The notes: generated from the sequence alone by a model not told the origin. Shown: positions 41,473 to 52,250, numbered from the stretch's first letter. The stretch: 64,000 nt of DNA from Marisediminicola sp040546025 (GCF_040546025.1 NZ_JBEPNA010000001.1:535499-599498), one strand, 5' to 3'. Program-made: numbers and translations.

Positions 41473-41812
41473 GGGTTACGACGGTGGTAGCGCCGCGATG
41501 GCGCCGAGTGTGCCCTGCGGCGCCGAGTGTGCCCCGCGGCGCCGAGTGTGCCCCGCGGCGCCGAGTGTGCCCGGTTAAACGGGCTCCCTCGGCGGCAGCA
41601 GGCACTCTCGGTGAATTTGGGCGGTCGCGATCGAGCATGGGGCGGGGCGGCCGCCGCGGTCGCGGCGCAAGCTGAGTGGTCGCCGTGAGACCCGGAATCG
41701 CAGGAATTCGCGGAATGGCACCACCCCAGTCATTGTTGAGGATGAACAGCGGAGGGTCCAATCTCTTGTTCGATACGGACTAACGGCCCGCCCCGAATAA
41801 AGGAGGTGGCGC
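41473..41812. repeat. Intergenic region with 19-bp tandem repeat and hairpin
   Basis: A 340-bp spacer without a credible gene. Three full copies and a partial one of the 19-mer GCGCCGAGTGTGCCCCGCG lie at 41501, 41520, 41539 and 41558. The last leads into a hairpin: CGCCGAG...GCCC pairs with GGGC...CTCGGCG (41587-41593) around GTTAAAC. AAAGGAGGTGG near 41799-41809 is the strong ribosome-binding site of the next gene. TTGTTGAGGATGAACAG-type sequence before it shows no clear promoter to me. Confidence 0.8.
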
Positions 41813-42217
41813 ATGGCCAGAATTTGGGAAGAGGTCGAGGCCGACTCCGGCGAGGTGTCACGGTACCGCCGACACGGCAACGGTCGCGGGTTCGTGGCCC
41901 CCGGAGCACAGGTGCACGAGGCCGCGTTTCTCGACGAGCGCAGCTACGTCGAGAAGGGTGCAAAGGTTGGCGCCCGCGCGTTCATCGGCGCGGGGAGCTG
42001 GATCGAGAGCGGCGCGACCGTCGGCGTCGGCGCCTTCATCGGGGCAAATGTGAGGGTCGGAGTGGATGCCCGGATCGGCGCCGGCACCCGGCTCGGCAGC
42101 CACTCGCGGATCGGCTCCGACGTGACGATCGCCCCGGGGATGCGCGTGCCGAGCGACGCGCGCATTGCCAGCGGCTCGGTCGTCAGGCATCCGCGCGAGC
42201 ATCCCACGGCCGCGTAA
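41813..42217 (+). CDS. Small left-handed beta-helix (hexapeptide-repeat) protein
   Basis: 134-aa protein composed almost entirely of isoleucine-patch hexapeptide repeats (AFIGAGSWIESGATVGVGAF and similar, from about residue 28 to 125), the left-handed beta-helix of acyltransferases and carbonic anhydrases. No catalytic His of an acetyltransferase is evident, and the protein is shorter than those enzymes, so it could be structural or a divergent transferase. A near-perfect AAAGGAGGTGG precedes the ATG, suggesting high expression. Function unknown. Confidence 0.75.
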   Translation: MARIWEEVEADSGEVSRYRRHGNGRGFVAPGAQVHEAAFLDERSYVEKGAKVGARAFIGAGSWIESGATVGVGAFIGANVRVGVDARIGAGTRLGSHSRIGSDVTIAPGMRVPSDARIASGSVVRHPREHPTAA

Positions 42218-42238
42218 GCGTCAGGCTCGGTGGGCGCC

Positions 42239-42271
42239 GCGGATGCCGTGCTGCGGCCCCTCGGCATCCGC
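42239..42271 (+). terminator. Hairpin after the hexapeptide-repeat gene
   Basis: GCGGATGCCG (42239-42248) and CGGCATCCGC (42262-42271) form a perfect 10-bp stem with a 13-nt loop, 22 bp after the stop. No U-tract follows, so termination is plausible but not certain. The arms are made from the GGATGC/GCATCC word that is abundant in this genome. Confidence 0.45.
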
Positions 42272-42300
42272 CCCGTCCCCGCGCCGCGTAGTCTCGTACG

Positions 42301-44118
<1,818 letters not shown>

Positions 44119-44153
44119 ATCGGGTTGCCGCGGTCGGATGCTGGTCCGCCCGT

Positions 44154-44219
44154 GATTGTGCTCGTTTGTGACGTCGGTGCCCGCTCGAGCGGGCGCCGAC
44201 GTCACAAACGAGCGTAATC
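44154..44219. terminator. Long palindrome between convergent genes (candidate bidirectional terminator)
   Basis: Centred on CTCGAG at 44184-44189. CTCGTTTGTGACGTCGG (44161-44177) continues through TGCCCGCTC and pairs with GAGCGGGCG and CCGACGTCACAAACGAG; only one T-G wobble interrupts 26 bp, and outer pairs extend the arms to about 33 bp. It sits between the ABC-F and MarR genes, which converge. There is no T-tract. Confidence 0.75.
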
Positions 44220-44270
44220 GTGCCGAGGGGAGGCCGAAAGCGACCCGATGCGCACGGTGAGCGCGGCGTC

Positions 44271-44762
44271 TCAGTCGAAGTCGAGGCTGAGCTTGCGCAG
44301 CAGGCCAGCGAGGCGCTCCTGCTCGGTCGGCGACAGGTTGTCGAGCACTTCGGCCTCGGATGTCAGCAGTGTGCTGATCGCGGCATCCACCCGGGCCAGG
44401 CCCTCGACGGTCAGCACAACGAGGATCCCGCGGCCGTCGTGCGGGTCGGTGCGTCGCTCGACGACCTCGCGGTCGACGAGCCGGTCGATGCGGTTGGTCA
44501 TGGTGCCGCTCGACACGAGTGTCTGCAGCAGCAGCGCCTTCGGGCTCAGCTGGTACGGCTCGCCCGCCCGGCGCAGCGCCGACAGCACGTCGAACTCCCA
44601 GGAGTCGAGTCCGGATGCCTCGAAGGCGGCGCGACGGGCCCGGTCGAGGTGCTTGGCGAGCCGGCCGACCCGGCTGAGCACCTGCATCGGGGCGAAGTCG
44701 AGGTCGGGACGCTCGCGCGACCACGCGCCGACAATACGGTCGACTTCATCGCTTCCGGGCAT
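44271..44762 (-). CDS. MarR-family transcriptional regulator
   Basis: 163-aa winged helix-turn-helix protein. The helix pair LSPKALLLQTLVSSGTMTNR (about residues 72-91) and the wing VERRTDPHDGRGILVVLT fit MarR. The N-terminal dimerisation helices are present. It stands alone on the minus strand; its start faces the tRNA-Gln gene. Effector and targets unknown; autoregulation is usual in the family. Confidence 0.88.
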   Translation of the reverse strand: MPGSDEVDRIVGAWSRERPDLDFAPMQVLSRVGRLAKHLDRARRAAFEASGLDSWEFDVLSALRRAGEPYQLSPKALLLQTLVSSGTMTNRIDRLVDREVVERRTDPHDGRGILVVLTVEGLARVDAAISTLLTSEAEVLDNLSPTEQERLAGLLRKLSLDFD

Positions 44763-44876
44763 CCGACCATTATGCGTCCCGCTCGGGCGGTCCAGCGACG
44801 ATCCCGGCGGAGAGACCGCACCGGGGAGCCGACGGCCGATCGATCTGGCAGACTTGACGCGCGCCCGCTGGCGCGA

Positions 44877-44948
44877 TCCGCCTTAGTGTAACGGCAGCAC
44901 GACAGCCTTTGGAGCTGTTCGGTCCAGGTTCGAATCCTGGAGGCGGAG
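44877..44948 (+). tRNA. tRNA-Gln (anticodon UUG)
   Basis: A 72-nt cloverleaf. Acceptor TCCGCCT pairs with AGGCGGA; the anticodon stem ACAGC/GCTGT encloses the loop CTTTGGA, giving anticodon TTG (reads CAA); the T arm CCAGG/CCTGG encloses TTCGAAT. The 3' CCA is not encoded. It lies just upstream of glmU, an arrangement also found in other actinobacteria. Confidence 0.96.
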
Positions 44949-44990
44949 CCCCTGACGTTCGATCGAATCCCTCCGGAAAGAGCCGCAGCC

Positions 44991-46427
44991 ATGACCTCAG
45001 AGAATCTCGCCGTCGTCATCCTCGCCGCAGGCCAGGGCACGCGGATGAAGTCGACCACGCCGAAGGTTCTGCATGACCTCGCCGGGATGCCGCTCGTCGG
45101 CCACGTTCTCGCGACGGCCGACCGCCTCGGCGCCGCGCACATCGTTGCCGTCGTCCGCCACGAGCGCGACACGGTCGCCGCGGCGATCATCGCGCAGTGG
45201 CCCCACGTGATCATCGCGGACCAGGACGACCTGCCCGGCACGGGCCGCGCCGTCGAAGTCGCGCTCGGCCACCTTCCGGAGGACTTCACGGGCCAGGTCG
45301 TCGTGCTGAGCGCCGACGTTCCGCTGCTCGACGCCGACACCCTGCACGCGCTCGTCGCCGCGCACCGGGTTGCGGGCAACAGCCTCACCCTGCTCAGCGC
45401 CATCCTCGACGACCCGACCGGCAGCGGCCGGATCCTTCGCGACGCCGGCGGCACCTTCACCGCGATTGTTGAGCAGAAGGACGGCTCGCTGGCCGAGCTC
45501 GACGTTCGCGAGGTCAACGCCGGCGTGTACGTCTTCGACGTGCCGGCGCTGCGGAAGGTGCTCGCGAGCATCGGCACCGACAATGCGCAGCAGGAGAAGT
45601 ACCTCACGGATGCCGCGTCCGGCATCCAGCGCGCCGGCGGACGGATCGCCGCGGTTCCCGTGACCGACCACTGGCTCGTCGCCGGGATCAACGACCGGGT
45701 GCAGTTGGCCAACGCCGCCCTCGAGCTCAATGCCCGCATTGTGCGCGGCTGGCAGCTCGCGGGAGTCACCGTGATCGACCCCGCCTCGACCTGGATCGAC
45801 GTCACGGCGACGCTCGCGGAGGACGTCGAGCTGCTGCCGGGCACGCAGATCAAGGGCGCGACCCAGATCGACCGCGGCGCGAAAATCGGGCCCGACACCA
45901 CTCTCCTCGACTGTGAGGTGGGGGAGGGGGCAACGGTGAAGCGCACCGACGCGACGCTCGCGGTGATCGGTGCCGGCGCATCCGTCGGTCCGTTCGCATA
46001 CCTCCGCCCCGGCACGATCCTCGGCGCCGACGGAAAGATCGGCACCTTCGTCGAAACGAAGAACTCCACGATCGGCGCCTCGAGCAAGGTGCCGCACCTG
46101 AGCTACATCGGCGACACGACCGTCGGAGTCGGATCGAATGTCGGCGCGGGAACAATCACCGCCAACTACGACGGCGTCAACAAGCACCAGACCATCGTGG
46201 GGTCGCAGGTGCGCACCGGGTCGCACAACGTGTTCGTCGCGCCCGTTAGAATCGGTGACGGAGCCTACACGGGCGCTGGCACGGTCGTCCGAAAGGACGT
46301 TCCCGCCGGGGCGCTCGCGATCACCGTGGCTCCGCAGAGGAACATGACCGGTTGGGTCGGGACGAATCGTCCGGGCACTGCTGCTGCGGATGCCGCGGCG
46401 GCGGCCGGTGAGAGCATCTCCGAATAG
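44991..46427 (+). CDS. glmU: Bifunctional UDP-N-acetylglucosamine pyrophosphorylase / glucosamine-1-phosphate N-acetyltransferase
   Basis: 478-aa enzyme making UDP-GlcNAc for peptidoglycan and glycans. The N-terminal uridylyltransferase has LAAGQGTRMKSTTPKVLH; the C-terminal left-handed beta-helix (from about residue 255) has repeated isoleucine patches and the segment GAGTITANYDGVNKHQT near the acetyl-CoA site. Followed by prs after 39 bp, a conserved pairing. Confidence 0.95.
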   Translation: MTSENLAVVILAAGQGTRMKSTTPKVLHDLAGMPLVGHVLATADRLGAAHIVAVVRHERDTVAAAIIAQWPHVIIADQDDLPGTGRAVEVALGHLPEDFTGQVVVLSADVPLLDADTLHALVAAHRVAGNSLTLLSAILDDPTGSGRILRDAGGTFTAIVEQKDGSLAELDVREVNAGVYVFDVPALRKVLASIGTDNAQQEKYLTDAASGIQRAGGRIAAVPVTDHWLVAGINDRVQLANAALELNARIVRGWQLAGVTVIDPASTWIDVTATLAEDVELLPGTQIKGATQIDRGAKIGPDTTLLDCEVGEGATVKRTDATLAVIGAGASVGPFAYLRPGTILGADGKIGTFVETKNSTIGASSKVPHLSYIGDTTVGVGSNVGAGTITANYDGVNKHQTIVGSQVRTGSHNVFVAPVRIGDGAYTGAGTVVRKDVPAGALAITVAPQRNMTGWVGTNRPGTAAADAAAAAGESISE

Positions 46428-46466
46428 GTCACCACAGTCGGCTTGCCGGCAGAGAGCGGGAATTTC

Positions 46467-47444
46467 TTGTCCGACATCACCATCAACGGACAGAAACGGC
46501 TCGTTCTGGTTTCCGGTCGCGCCTACCCGCAGCTCGCGGAGGACATCGCCTCGAACCTCGGTTCCGCCCTCGTCCACACGGATGCCCGCACCTTCGCCAA
46601 CGGCGAGATCTACGCCAGATACGACGAGAGCGTGCGCGGCTGCGACGCCTTCGTGATCCAGTCGCACTCGTCTCCCATCAACGAGTGGCTCATGGAGCAG
46701 CTCATCATGGTCGACGCGCTCAAGCGGGCTTCCGCCAAGCGCATCACGGTCGTCGCACCGTTCTACCCCTACGCCCGCCAGGACAAGAAGGGCCGCGGCC
46801 GCGAGCCGATCAGTGCCCGACTCATCGCGGACCTGTTCAAGGCCGCCGGTGCCGACCGCATCATGAGCGTCGACCTGCACGCCGCCCAGATCCAGGGCTT
46901 CTTCGACGGCCCCGTCGACCACCTCTTCGCCATGCCGGTGCTGCTCGAGCACTTCAAGCCCATGCTCGACCCGACCAGCCTCACGGTTGTCTCGCCCGAC
47001 ATGGGACGGGTGCGCGTCGCCGACATCTGGAGCGACAAGCTCGGCGCCCCCCTCGCGATCATCCACAAGCGCCGCGACCCGCGCGTGCACAACCAGGTCG
47101 AGGTACGCGAGATCGTCGGCGAGGTGGCGGGACGCACCTGCCTCATCGTCGACGACATGATCGACACCGGCCGCACGATCGCCAAGGCCGCTGAGGCGCT
47201 CAAGGCGCATGGCGCGACACGTGTGATCGTCGCCGCGACCCACGCCGTGTTCTCGCCGCCCGCGATCGACATGCTGCAGAGCGAGTTCATCGACTCGGTC
47301 GTCGTGACCGACACCCTGCCGATCCCCGAGGAGAAGCGGTTCCCGACCCTCACCGTGCTACCGATCGCCCCGCTCATCGCCCGCGCGATCAGCGCCGTCT
47401 TCAACGACGGGTCCGTCACGTCGATGTTCGACGGTGCAGCATAG
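46467..47444 (+). CDS. prs: Ribose-phosphate pyrophosphokinase
   Basis: Makes PRPP from ribose 5-phosphate and ATP. 325 aa, the normal length. The flexible-loop motif KKGRGREPISARL, metal-binding SVDLHAAQIQGFF and PRPP-binding CLIVDDMIDTGRT are present. TTG at 46467 follows GAGAGCGGGA; a TTG at 46443 would add eight residues but has no ribosome-binding site. Confidence 0.95.
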   Translation: MSDITINGQKRLVLVSGRAYPQLAEDIASNLGSALVHTDARTFANGEIYARYDESVRGCDAFVIQSHSSPINEWLMEQLIMVDALKRASAKRITVVAPFYPYARQDKKGRGREPISARLIADLFKAAGADRIMSVDLHAAQIQGFFDGPVDHLFAMPVLLEHFKPMLDPTSLTVVSPDMGRVRVADIWSDKLGAPLAIIHKRRDPRVHNQVEVREIVGEVAGRTCLIVDDMIDTGRTIAKAAEALKAHGATRVIVAATHAVFSPPAIDMLQSEFIDSVVVTDTLPIPEEKRFPTLTVLPIAPLIARAISAVFNDGSVTSMFDGAA

Positions 47445-47460
47445 GTCGGAGGGAGCGGGG

Positions 47461-48819
47461 ATGCCAGTGCCCTTCGCGAAAGAATTCCATGCGGCCCTCG
47501 GTGGCCCGCCCGATGCGGTCGACCGCCTCTCCGTCTCCGGGACAGGCGACCTGCTCTCCGCCTACCGGGTAACCGACCTCGCCGTCGCGAGCATCGGCGT
47601 CGCGGGGCTGGCGGCTGCCGAGCTCGTCGAGTCGGTCACCGGCGAGGCCCGAGAGGTCAGCGTCGACCGCGCGCTCGCGTCGGCCTGGTTCGGCTCGGCT
47701 GTCGCGCCCGTCGGCTGGACCCTGCCGTCGGTGTGGGACCCGCTCGCCCGCAACTACCGGGCGAAGAACGGCTGGATCCGCCTCCATACCAACGCGCCCC
47801 CGCACCGGGCCGCCGCCCTCACTGTGCTCGGCGCGCTGGCCGACCCGAGCGATGTGCGCCGCGCCGTGAGGCGGTGGGATGCCGTCGAGCTCGAGACCGC
47901 GATCGTCGACGCCGGCGGGTGCGCCGCGGTCATGCACTCGCCGCGGGAGTGGCTCGCGCACCCGCAGGGTGCGGCCGTGCAGCGGGAGCCTCTGATCGAC
48001 TGGCGCGACGGGTCGGCGAGCATCAGGGGCGACCGGCCGGACATCACGCCCGAGCGGCCGCTCGCGGGGCTCCGCGTGCTCGACCTCACCCGCGTGATCG
48101 CCGGCCCCGTGGCCACCCGGTTTCTCGCCGGACTCGGCGCAGAGGTGCTGCGGGTCGACCCTCCCGGCTGGAACGAAGCGGCCATCGTGCCGAACATGAC
48201 GCTCGGCAAGCGTGCCGCACGCCTCGACGCGAGAACGCCCCAGGGGCGCGAGCGCCTGCGCGAGCTCCTCAGCACCGCTGACGTTCTCGTGCACGGCTAC
48301 CGCGTCGGCGCCCTCGAGGGCCTCGGACTGGATGAGCAGACCCGCCAGTCCGTGCGTCCCGGCCTCATCGACGTGTCACTGAACGCCTACGGCTTCACCG
48401 GTCCGTGGGCGGCCAGGCGGGGTTTCGACAGCCTCGTGCAGATGAGCAACGGCATCGCGGATCGCGGCATGGCGTGGGCGGCCGCCGACGACCCGACCCC
48501 GCTCCCGGTGCAGGCACTCGACCATGCCACGGGCTACCTGCTCGCCGCGGCGACGCTCAGGGCCGTTGTCCTGCGCCGCGCCGACGGCGTCGGCCGCATC
48601 GTGCGCACCTCGCTCGCGCGAGTCGGTGCAGCCCTCGTCGCCGGTGGCGACCTGCCGAGCGACCGCCCGCTCGTCGCAAGGCCCGAGCCGACCGAGCCGC
48701 TCCAGACCCCGTGGGGTGAGGCCCGGATGCTGCGATCGCCGCTCGAGATCGCCGGCGTGCCGTTCGCCTTCGAGCAGCCCCCGCGCGAGCTCGGCACCGA
48801 CGAGGCCCGCTGGGAATGA
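47461..48819 (+). CDS. CoA transferase family III (CaiB/BaiF)
   Basis: 452-aa protein. The second half (from about residue 200) shows the family III core LAGLRVLDLTRVIAGPVATRFLAGLGAEVLRVDPP and DVLVHGYR; the first half is a divergent repeat of the same fold. The catalytic Asp normally near the middle of the fold is not obvious in the expected position, so activity is uncertain. ATG at 47461 has GGAGGGAG upstream. Convergent with the small membrane protein gene. Confidence 0.8.
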   Translation: MPVPFAKEFHAALGGPPDAVDRLSVSGTGDLLSAYRVTDLAVASIGVAGLAAAELVESVTGEAREVSVDRALASAWFGSAVAPVGWTLPSVWDPLARNYRAKNGWIRLHTNAPPHRAAALTVLGALADPSDVRRAVRRWDAVELETAIVDAGGCAAVMHSPREWLAHPQGAAVQREPLIDWRDGSASIRGDRPDITPERPLAGLRVLDLTRVIAGPVATRFLAGLGAEVLRVDPPGWNEAAIVPNMTLGKRAARLDARTPQGRERLRELLSTADVLVHGYRVGALEGLGLDEQTRQSVRPGLIDVSLNAYGFTGPWAARRGFDSLVQMSNGIADRGMAWAAADDPTPLPVQALDHATGYLLAAATLRAVVLRRADGVGRIVRTSLARVGAALVAGGDLPSDRPLVARPEPTEPLQTPWGEARMLRSPLEIAGVPFAFEQPPRELGTDEARWE

Positions 48820-48838
48820 ACCGGCTGGGCCTGAGGCC

Positions 48839-49201
48839 CTAGGAGCCGATCGTCGGGATGGGCAGGCGCGCCCCGCTGGGGATGATGCCGAGGGAGGCCA
48901 CGAGCCGGTCGCCGCCGAATCCGCCGACCGAATAGCACTGCCAGCCGACTCCACCCGGGCCGAAGAACTCGAAGCGCGCGGAGGATCCCGTCGCGTCCGG
49001 GCGGTCGAACGCGACCCACTGGGCGCAGGACCGGTCGGCGGTGTTCCCGCCAACGGAAAGGATCGTGATGATGCCGGGCAGCACGAGCGCGATAATGCCG
49101 ATGATCACGATCACCCGCATCGCGAACAGCAGACGCGGACTGCGCAGCGGGCGTCCGTCGCCGGGCTCGTAGCCGGCCAGTTCGGGATGCTCGTCGGTCA
49201 T
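48839..49201 (-). CDS. Small single-pass membrane protein
   Basis: 120-aa protein: short cytoplasmic N terminus, one helix (LLFAMRVIVIIGIIALVLPG, about residues 24-45), and an external domain with two Cys (in SCAQW and WQCYS) that could form a disulfide. No recognised family. It is divergent from the LCP gene with 66 bp between starts. Confidence 0.65.
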   Translation of the reverse strand: MTDEHPELAGYEPGDGRPLRSPRLLFAMRVIVIIGIIALVLPGIITILSVGGNTADRSCAQWVAFDRPDATGSSARFEFFGPGGVGWQCYSVGGFGGDRLVASLGIIPSGARLPIPTIGS

Positions 49202-49267
49202 GGCAGCCAAGTCTTCCACGAACGGGCTCCCAGAGTGAATCGATGGCCGTCCGTTACCATCAGAATA

Positions 49268-50566
49268 ATGTCCACACTCTCCCCGCAGCCCGCCCAGGCG
49301 GCCACGCCGGCTCCACTCGCCCGACACGGGCAGCTGAAGGCCGGTAACACCGCGGCCACGGTGCTCAAGTTTGTGGCCGCCGCCCTCGCCGTTGTGCTCG
49401 TCAGCACCGCGAGCATCGCCGCGGTGGCCGTGCACAACATCGCCTCGGCGATCGCGCCCGGCGTGGCGCTTCCCGGCGAGGAGGAGGAGGACGCCCTGAC
49501 GATTGGCACGGTGGACGGCCCGGTGAACCTCCTGCTCGTCGGCAGCGACAGCGGCGAGGGCAACCTCGCCTACGGGGAGCGTGACGCGACCCTCAACGAT
49601 GTGACGATGCTTCTGCACATTTCGGCAGACCGTGAACGCGCCACCGTCGTGAGCTTTCCGCGGGACCTGTTCGTCGACATCCCCGAGTGCCCGAACCCGG
49701 ACGGCGGCAGCTTCCCCGCAGCATCCTCACAAAAGATCAACCAGTCGCTGTCTCGCGGCGGCCTCGCCTGCCCGGTGCTCACCGTAGAGAGCCTCACTGG
49801 GCTGGAGATCCCGTACGCCGCGAAGATCGAGTTCGGGGGCGTCATCGAGATGTCCAACGCGGTCGGAGGCGTCGAGGTCTGCGTCGCGAGCCCGATCGAC
49901 GACCGCAACATCCCTTTCAAGCTGGATGCCGGCACCCACACACTCTCGGGGATCGACGCCCTGCAGTTCCTCCGCACGCGCTACGGAGTCGGCGACGGGA
50001 GCGACCTGACGAGGATCAGCAACCAGCAGCAGTTCCTCTCGTCGCTCGTGCGCACGCTCAAGAGTTCGGAGACGCTCTCGAACCCGGTGAAGCTCTACGG
50101 CATCGCGAGTGCCGCGTCGAGGAATCTGGAGTTCTCCAACAGCCTGCGCAATGTCGACACCATGGTTGCGATCGCGGGCGCGCTCAAGGACATCCCGCTC
50201 GAGGAGGTCGTGTTCGCAAGGTATCCAATCGCCGACGCCACCATCGGCGGGCAGTCCGGCGTTGCGCCGATCGCGGATGCCGCCGATGCACTGTTCGCCG
50301 CAATCGCGGCCGACCTGCCTATCGGGCTCACTGGCGGCACCGGCGGCGGCACAGTCGCCGACCCGAATGCTCCCGTGGCGAGCCCAGAGTCCAGCCCCGC
50401 GCCGGTCCCCGCAGAGCCCGTGGACCCGAACGCGCCGGCGCCGAGCGGTTCGCCCGCCCCGGAAGCACCGCCGACGCGGGTAGAGCTGCCGGACACGGTT
50501 CAGGGAACGACTGCCGACGAGGTCACCTGCAGCGCCGGGCAGACCGCGGGCCGGCCGGGCGGATAG
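49268..50566 (+). CDS. LytR-CpsA-Psr (LCP) family cell-wall glycopolymer ligase
   Basis: 432-aa membrane-anchored enzyme that attaches polyprenyl-linked glycopolymers to peptidoglycan. An N-terminal helix (about 30-55) precedes the LCP domain with NLLLVGSDSGEG, VVSFPRDLFVDIPEC and FLRTRYGVGDGSDLTRISNQQQ (Arg residues for pyrophosphate). A Pro/Ala/Ser tail follows. It could act on the products of the glycosyltransferases elsewhere in the window, but that is speculative. Confidence 0.9.
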   Translation: MSTLSPQPAQAATPAPLARHGQLKAGNTAATVLKFVAAALAVVLVSTASIAAVAVHNIASAIAPGVALPGEEEEDALTIGTVDGPVNLLLVGSDSGEGNLAYGERDATLNDVTMLLHISADRERATVVSFPRDLFVDIPECPNPDGGSFPAASSQKINQSLSRGGLACPVLTVESLTGLEIPYAAKIEFGGVIEMSNAVGGVEVCVASPIDDRNIPFKLDAGTHTLSGIDALQFLRTRYGVGDGSDLTRISNQQQFLSSLVRTLKSSETLSNPVKLYGIASAASRNLEFSNSLRNVDTMVAIAGALKDIPLEEVVFARYPIADATIGGQSGVAPIADAADALFAAIAADLPIGLTGGTGGGTVADPNAPVASPESSPAPVPAEPVDPNAPAPSGSPAPEAPPTRVELPDTVQGTTADEVTCSAGQTAGRPGG

Positions 50567-50588
50567 ACCCCGTCGCGAACAGTGCGAT

Positions 50589-50616
50589 CGACGGGCCGCC
50601 GTGAGGCGGCCCGTCG
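50589..50616. terminator. Bidirectional terminator between LCP and gnd genes
   Basis: CGACGGGCCGCC (50589-50600) and its complement (50605-50616) form a perfect 12-bp stem with GTGA loop. It lies 22 bp after the LCP stop and just after the gnd stop on the other strand. Confidence 0.75.
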
Positions 50617-50620
50617 CCGT

Positions 50621-52081
50621 CTAGTGCGAGCTGCCCTCTGACTCGACCTCGGAACGGTCGCCACTCCACAGCGTGTGGAAGGTGCCCTCCTTGTCGACGC
50701 GCTTGTAGGTGTGCGCACCGAAGAAGTCGCGCTGGCCCTGCACGAGGGCGGCGGGCAGGCGCGGCGCGCGCAGGCTGTCGTAGTAGGCGAGCGACGAGGA
50801 GAACGCCGGGGTCGGGATGCCGGCGAGCGCGGATCCCGCGACGACGCGGCGCCAGGAGTCCTGCGTTCCGGCGACGGCCGCGGTGAAGTACGGTGCCGTG
50901 ACGAGGGAGACCAGGCCCGGGTTCTCGGCGTAGGCCTCGGTGATGCGGTTCAGGAATACCGCGCGGATGATGCATCCGCCGCGCCAGATCTTCGCGACCT
51001 CGCCCTTCTTGATGTCCCAGCCGTACTGCTCGGCGCCCGCGACGATCGCATCGAAGCCCTGGCTGTAGGCGATGATCTTCGATGCGTACAGGGCGCGGCG
51101 CACGTCTTCGATGAAGGCGTCCTTGTCGTCGACGGCCCACGGGGTGGTCGGGCCGGGGAGGTCGGATGCCGCGGCGCGCTGGGCGGGCTTTGACGACACG
51201 GCGCGGGCGAAGACGGCCTCGGCGATGCCGGAGACGGGAACGCCGAGGTCGAGGGCCGTCTGCACGGTCCAGACGCCGGTGCCCTTCGACCCGGCCTGAT
51301 CGAGCACGATGTCGACGAACGGCTTGCCGGTCGAGGCATCCACCTGAGCAAGCACCTCCGCGGTGATCTCGATCAGGTACGACTCGAGCTCGCCCGTGTT
51401 CCACTCGGTGAAGACGGCGGCGATCTCGGCGGGGGAGAGGCCCGCAGCGGTGCGCAGCAGGTCGTAGGCCTCGGCGATGAGCTGCATGTCGGCGTATTCG
51501 ATGCCGTTGTGGATCATCTTGACGAAGTGGCCGGCGCCGTCGGTGCCGATGTGGGTCACGCACGGCTCGCCGTCGACGACCGCGGCGATGGAGGAGAGGA
51601 TGGGGCCGAGGGTCTTGTACGCCTCGACGGATCCGCCGGGCATGATCGAGGGTCCGAGCAGCGCGCCCTCCTCGCCGCCGGAGATGCCGGCGCCGACGAA
51701 GTTGATGCCGGTCTCACGCACGGCCTTCTCGCGGCGGATGGTGTCGGTGAACAGGGCGTTGCCGCCGTCGACGATGATGTCGCCGGGCTCGAAGGCCGCG
51801 GTGAGCTGCTCGATCACGGCATCCGTTCCCTTGCCCGCCTGCACCATGATGATCGCGGTTCGCGGCTTCTGGAGCGACGCGGCGAAGTCGGCGATCGACT
51901 TCGAGGCGACGAAGCCGGCCTCGGGGTGCTCGCTCGTGAGCAGGTCGGTGCGCTCGGGGGAGCGGTTGTAGACGGCAACGGTGTTGCCCTCGCGGCTGGC
52001 GAGGTTGCGGGCGAGGTTGGAGCCCATCACCGCCAGGCCGACCACTCCGATGTTTGCCGTGGCGTGCTGTGTTTCGGCCAT
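50621..52081 (-). CDS. gnd: 6-phosphogluconate dehydrogenase (decarboxylating)
   Basis: NADP-dependent enzyme of the oxidative pentose phosphate pathway, 486 aa. NIGVVGLAVMGSNLARN binds the cofactor; GISGGEEGALLGPSIMPGG and KMIHNGIEYADMQLI contain the catalytic residues. Length is normal. Divergent from a gluconokinase gene, a functional pair (gluconate to 6-phosphogluconate to ribulose 5-phosphate). Confidence 0.96.
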   Translation of the reverse strand: MAETQHATANIGVVGLAVMGSNLARNLASREGNTVAVYNRSPERTDLLTSEHPEAGFVASKSIADFAASLQKPRTAIIMVQAGKGTDAVIEQLTAAFEPGDIIVDGGNALFTDTIRREKAVRETGINFVGAGISGGEEGALLGPSIMPGGSVEAYKTLGPILSSIAAVVDGEPCVTHIGTDGAGHFVKMIHNGIEYADMQLIAEAYDLLRTAAGLSPAEIAAVFTEWNTGELESYLIEITAEVLAQVDASTGKPFVDIVLDQAGSKGTGVWTVQTALDLGVPVSGIAEAVFARAVSSKPAQRAAASDLPGPTTPWAVDDKDAFIEDVRRALYASKIIAYSQGFDAIVAGAEQYGWDIKKGEVAKIWRGGCIIRAVFLNRITEAYAENPGLVSLVTAPYFTAAVAGTQDSWRRVVAGSALAGIPTPAFSSSLAYYDSLRAPRLPAALVQGQRDFFGAHTYKRVDKEGTFHTLWSGDRSEVESEGSSH

Positions 52082-52236
52082 GAATTTCTCCTCAGTGGGG
52101 TGCGGGCGGGGTTGGGTTGATGATCGCTCAGGCTGTGTGCCGTGGCGGCGAAGGCGGCGGGATGCTGCGGTGCGGGCGCCCTGAGCGCCCGACCAGTTGC
52201 ATCTAGGTCCACGCTAGCAAATCGGGCATGTCGCGG

Positions 52237-52250
52237 GCGTCACGTGACGC
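52237..52250. promoter_or_regulatory. Perfect 14-bp palindrome between gnd and gluconokinase
   Basis: GCGTCACGTGACGC is fully self-complementary and lies in the divergent control region of gnd and gntK, 156 bp from the gnd start and 106 bp from the kinase start. It looks like an operator for a dimeric regulator; the protein is unknown. Confidence 0.45.
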
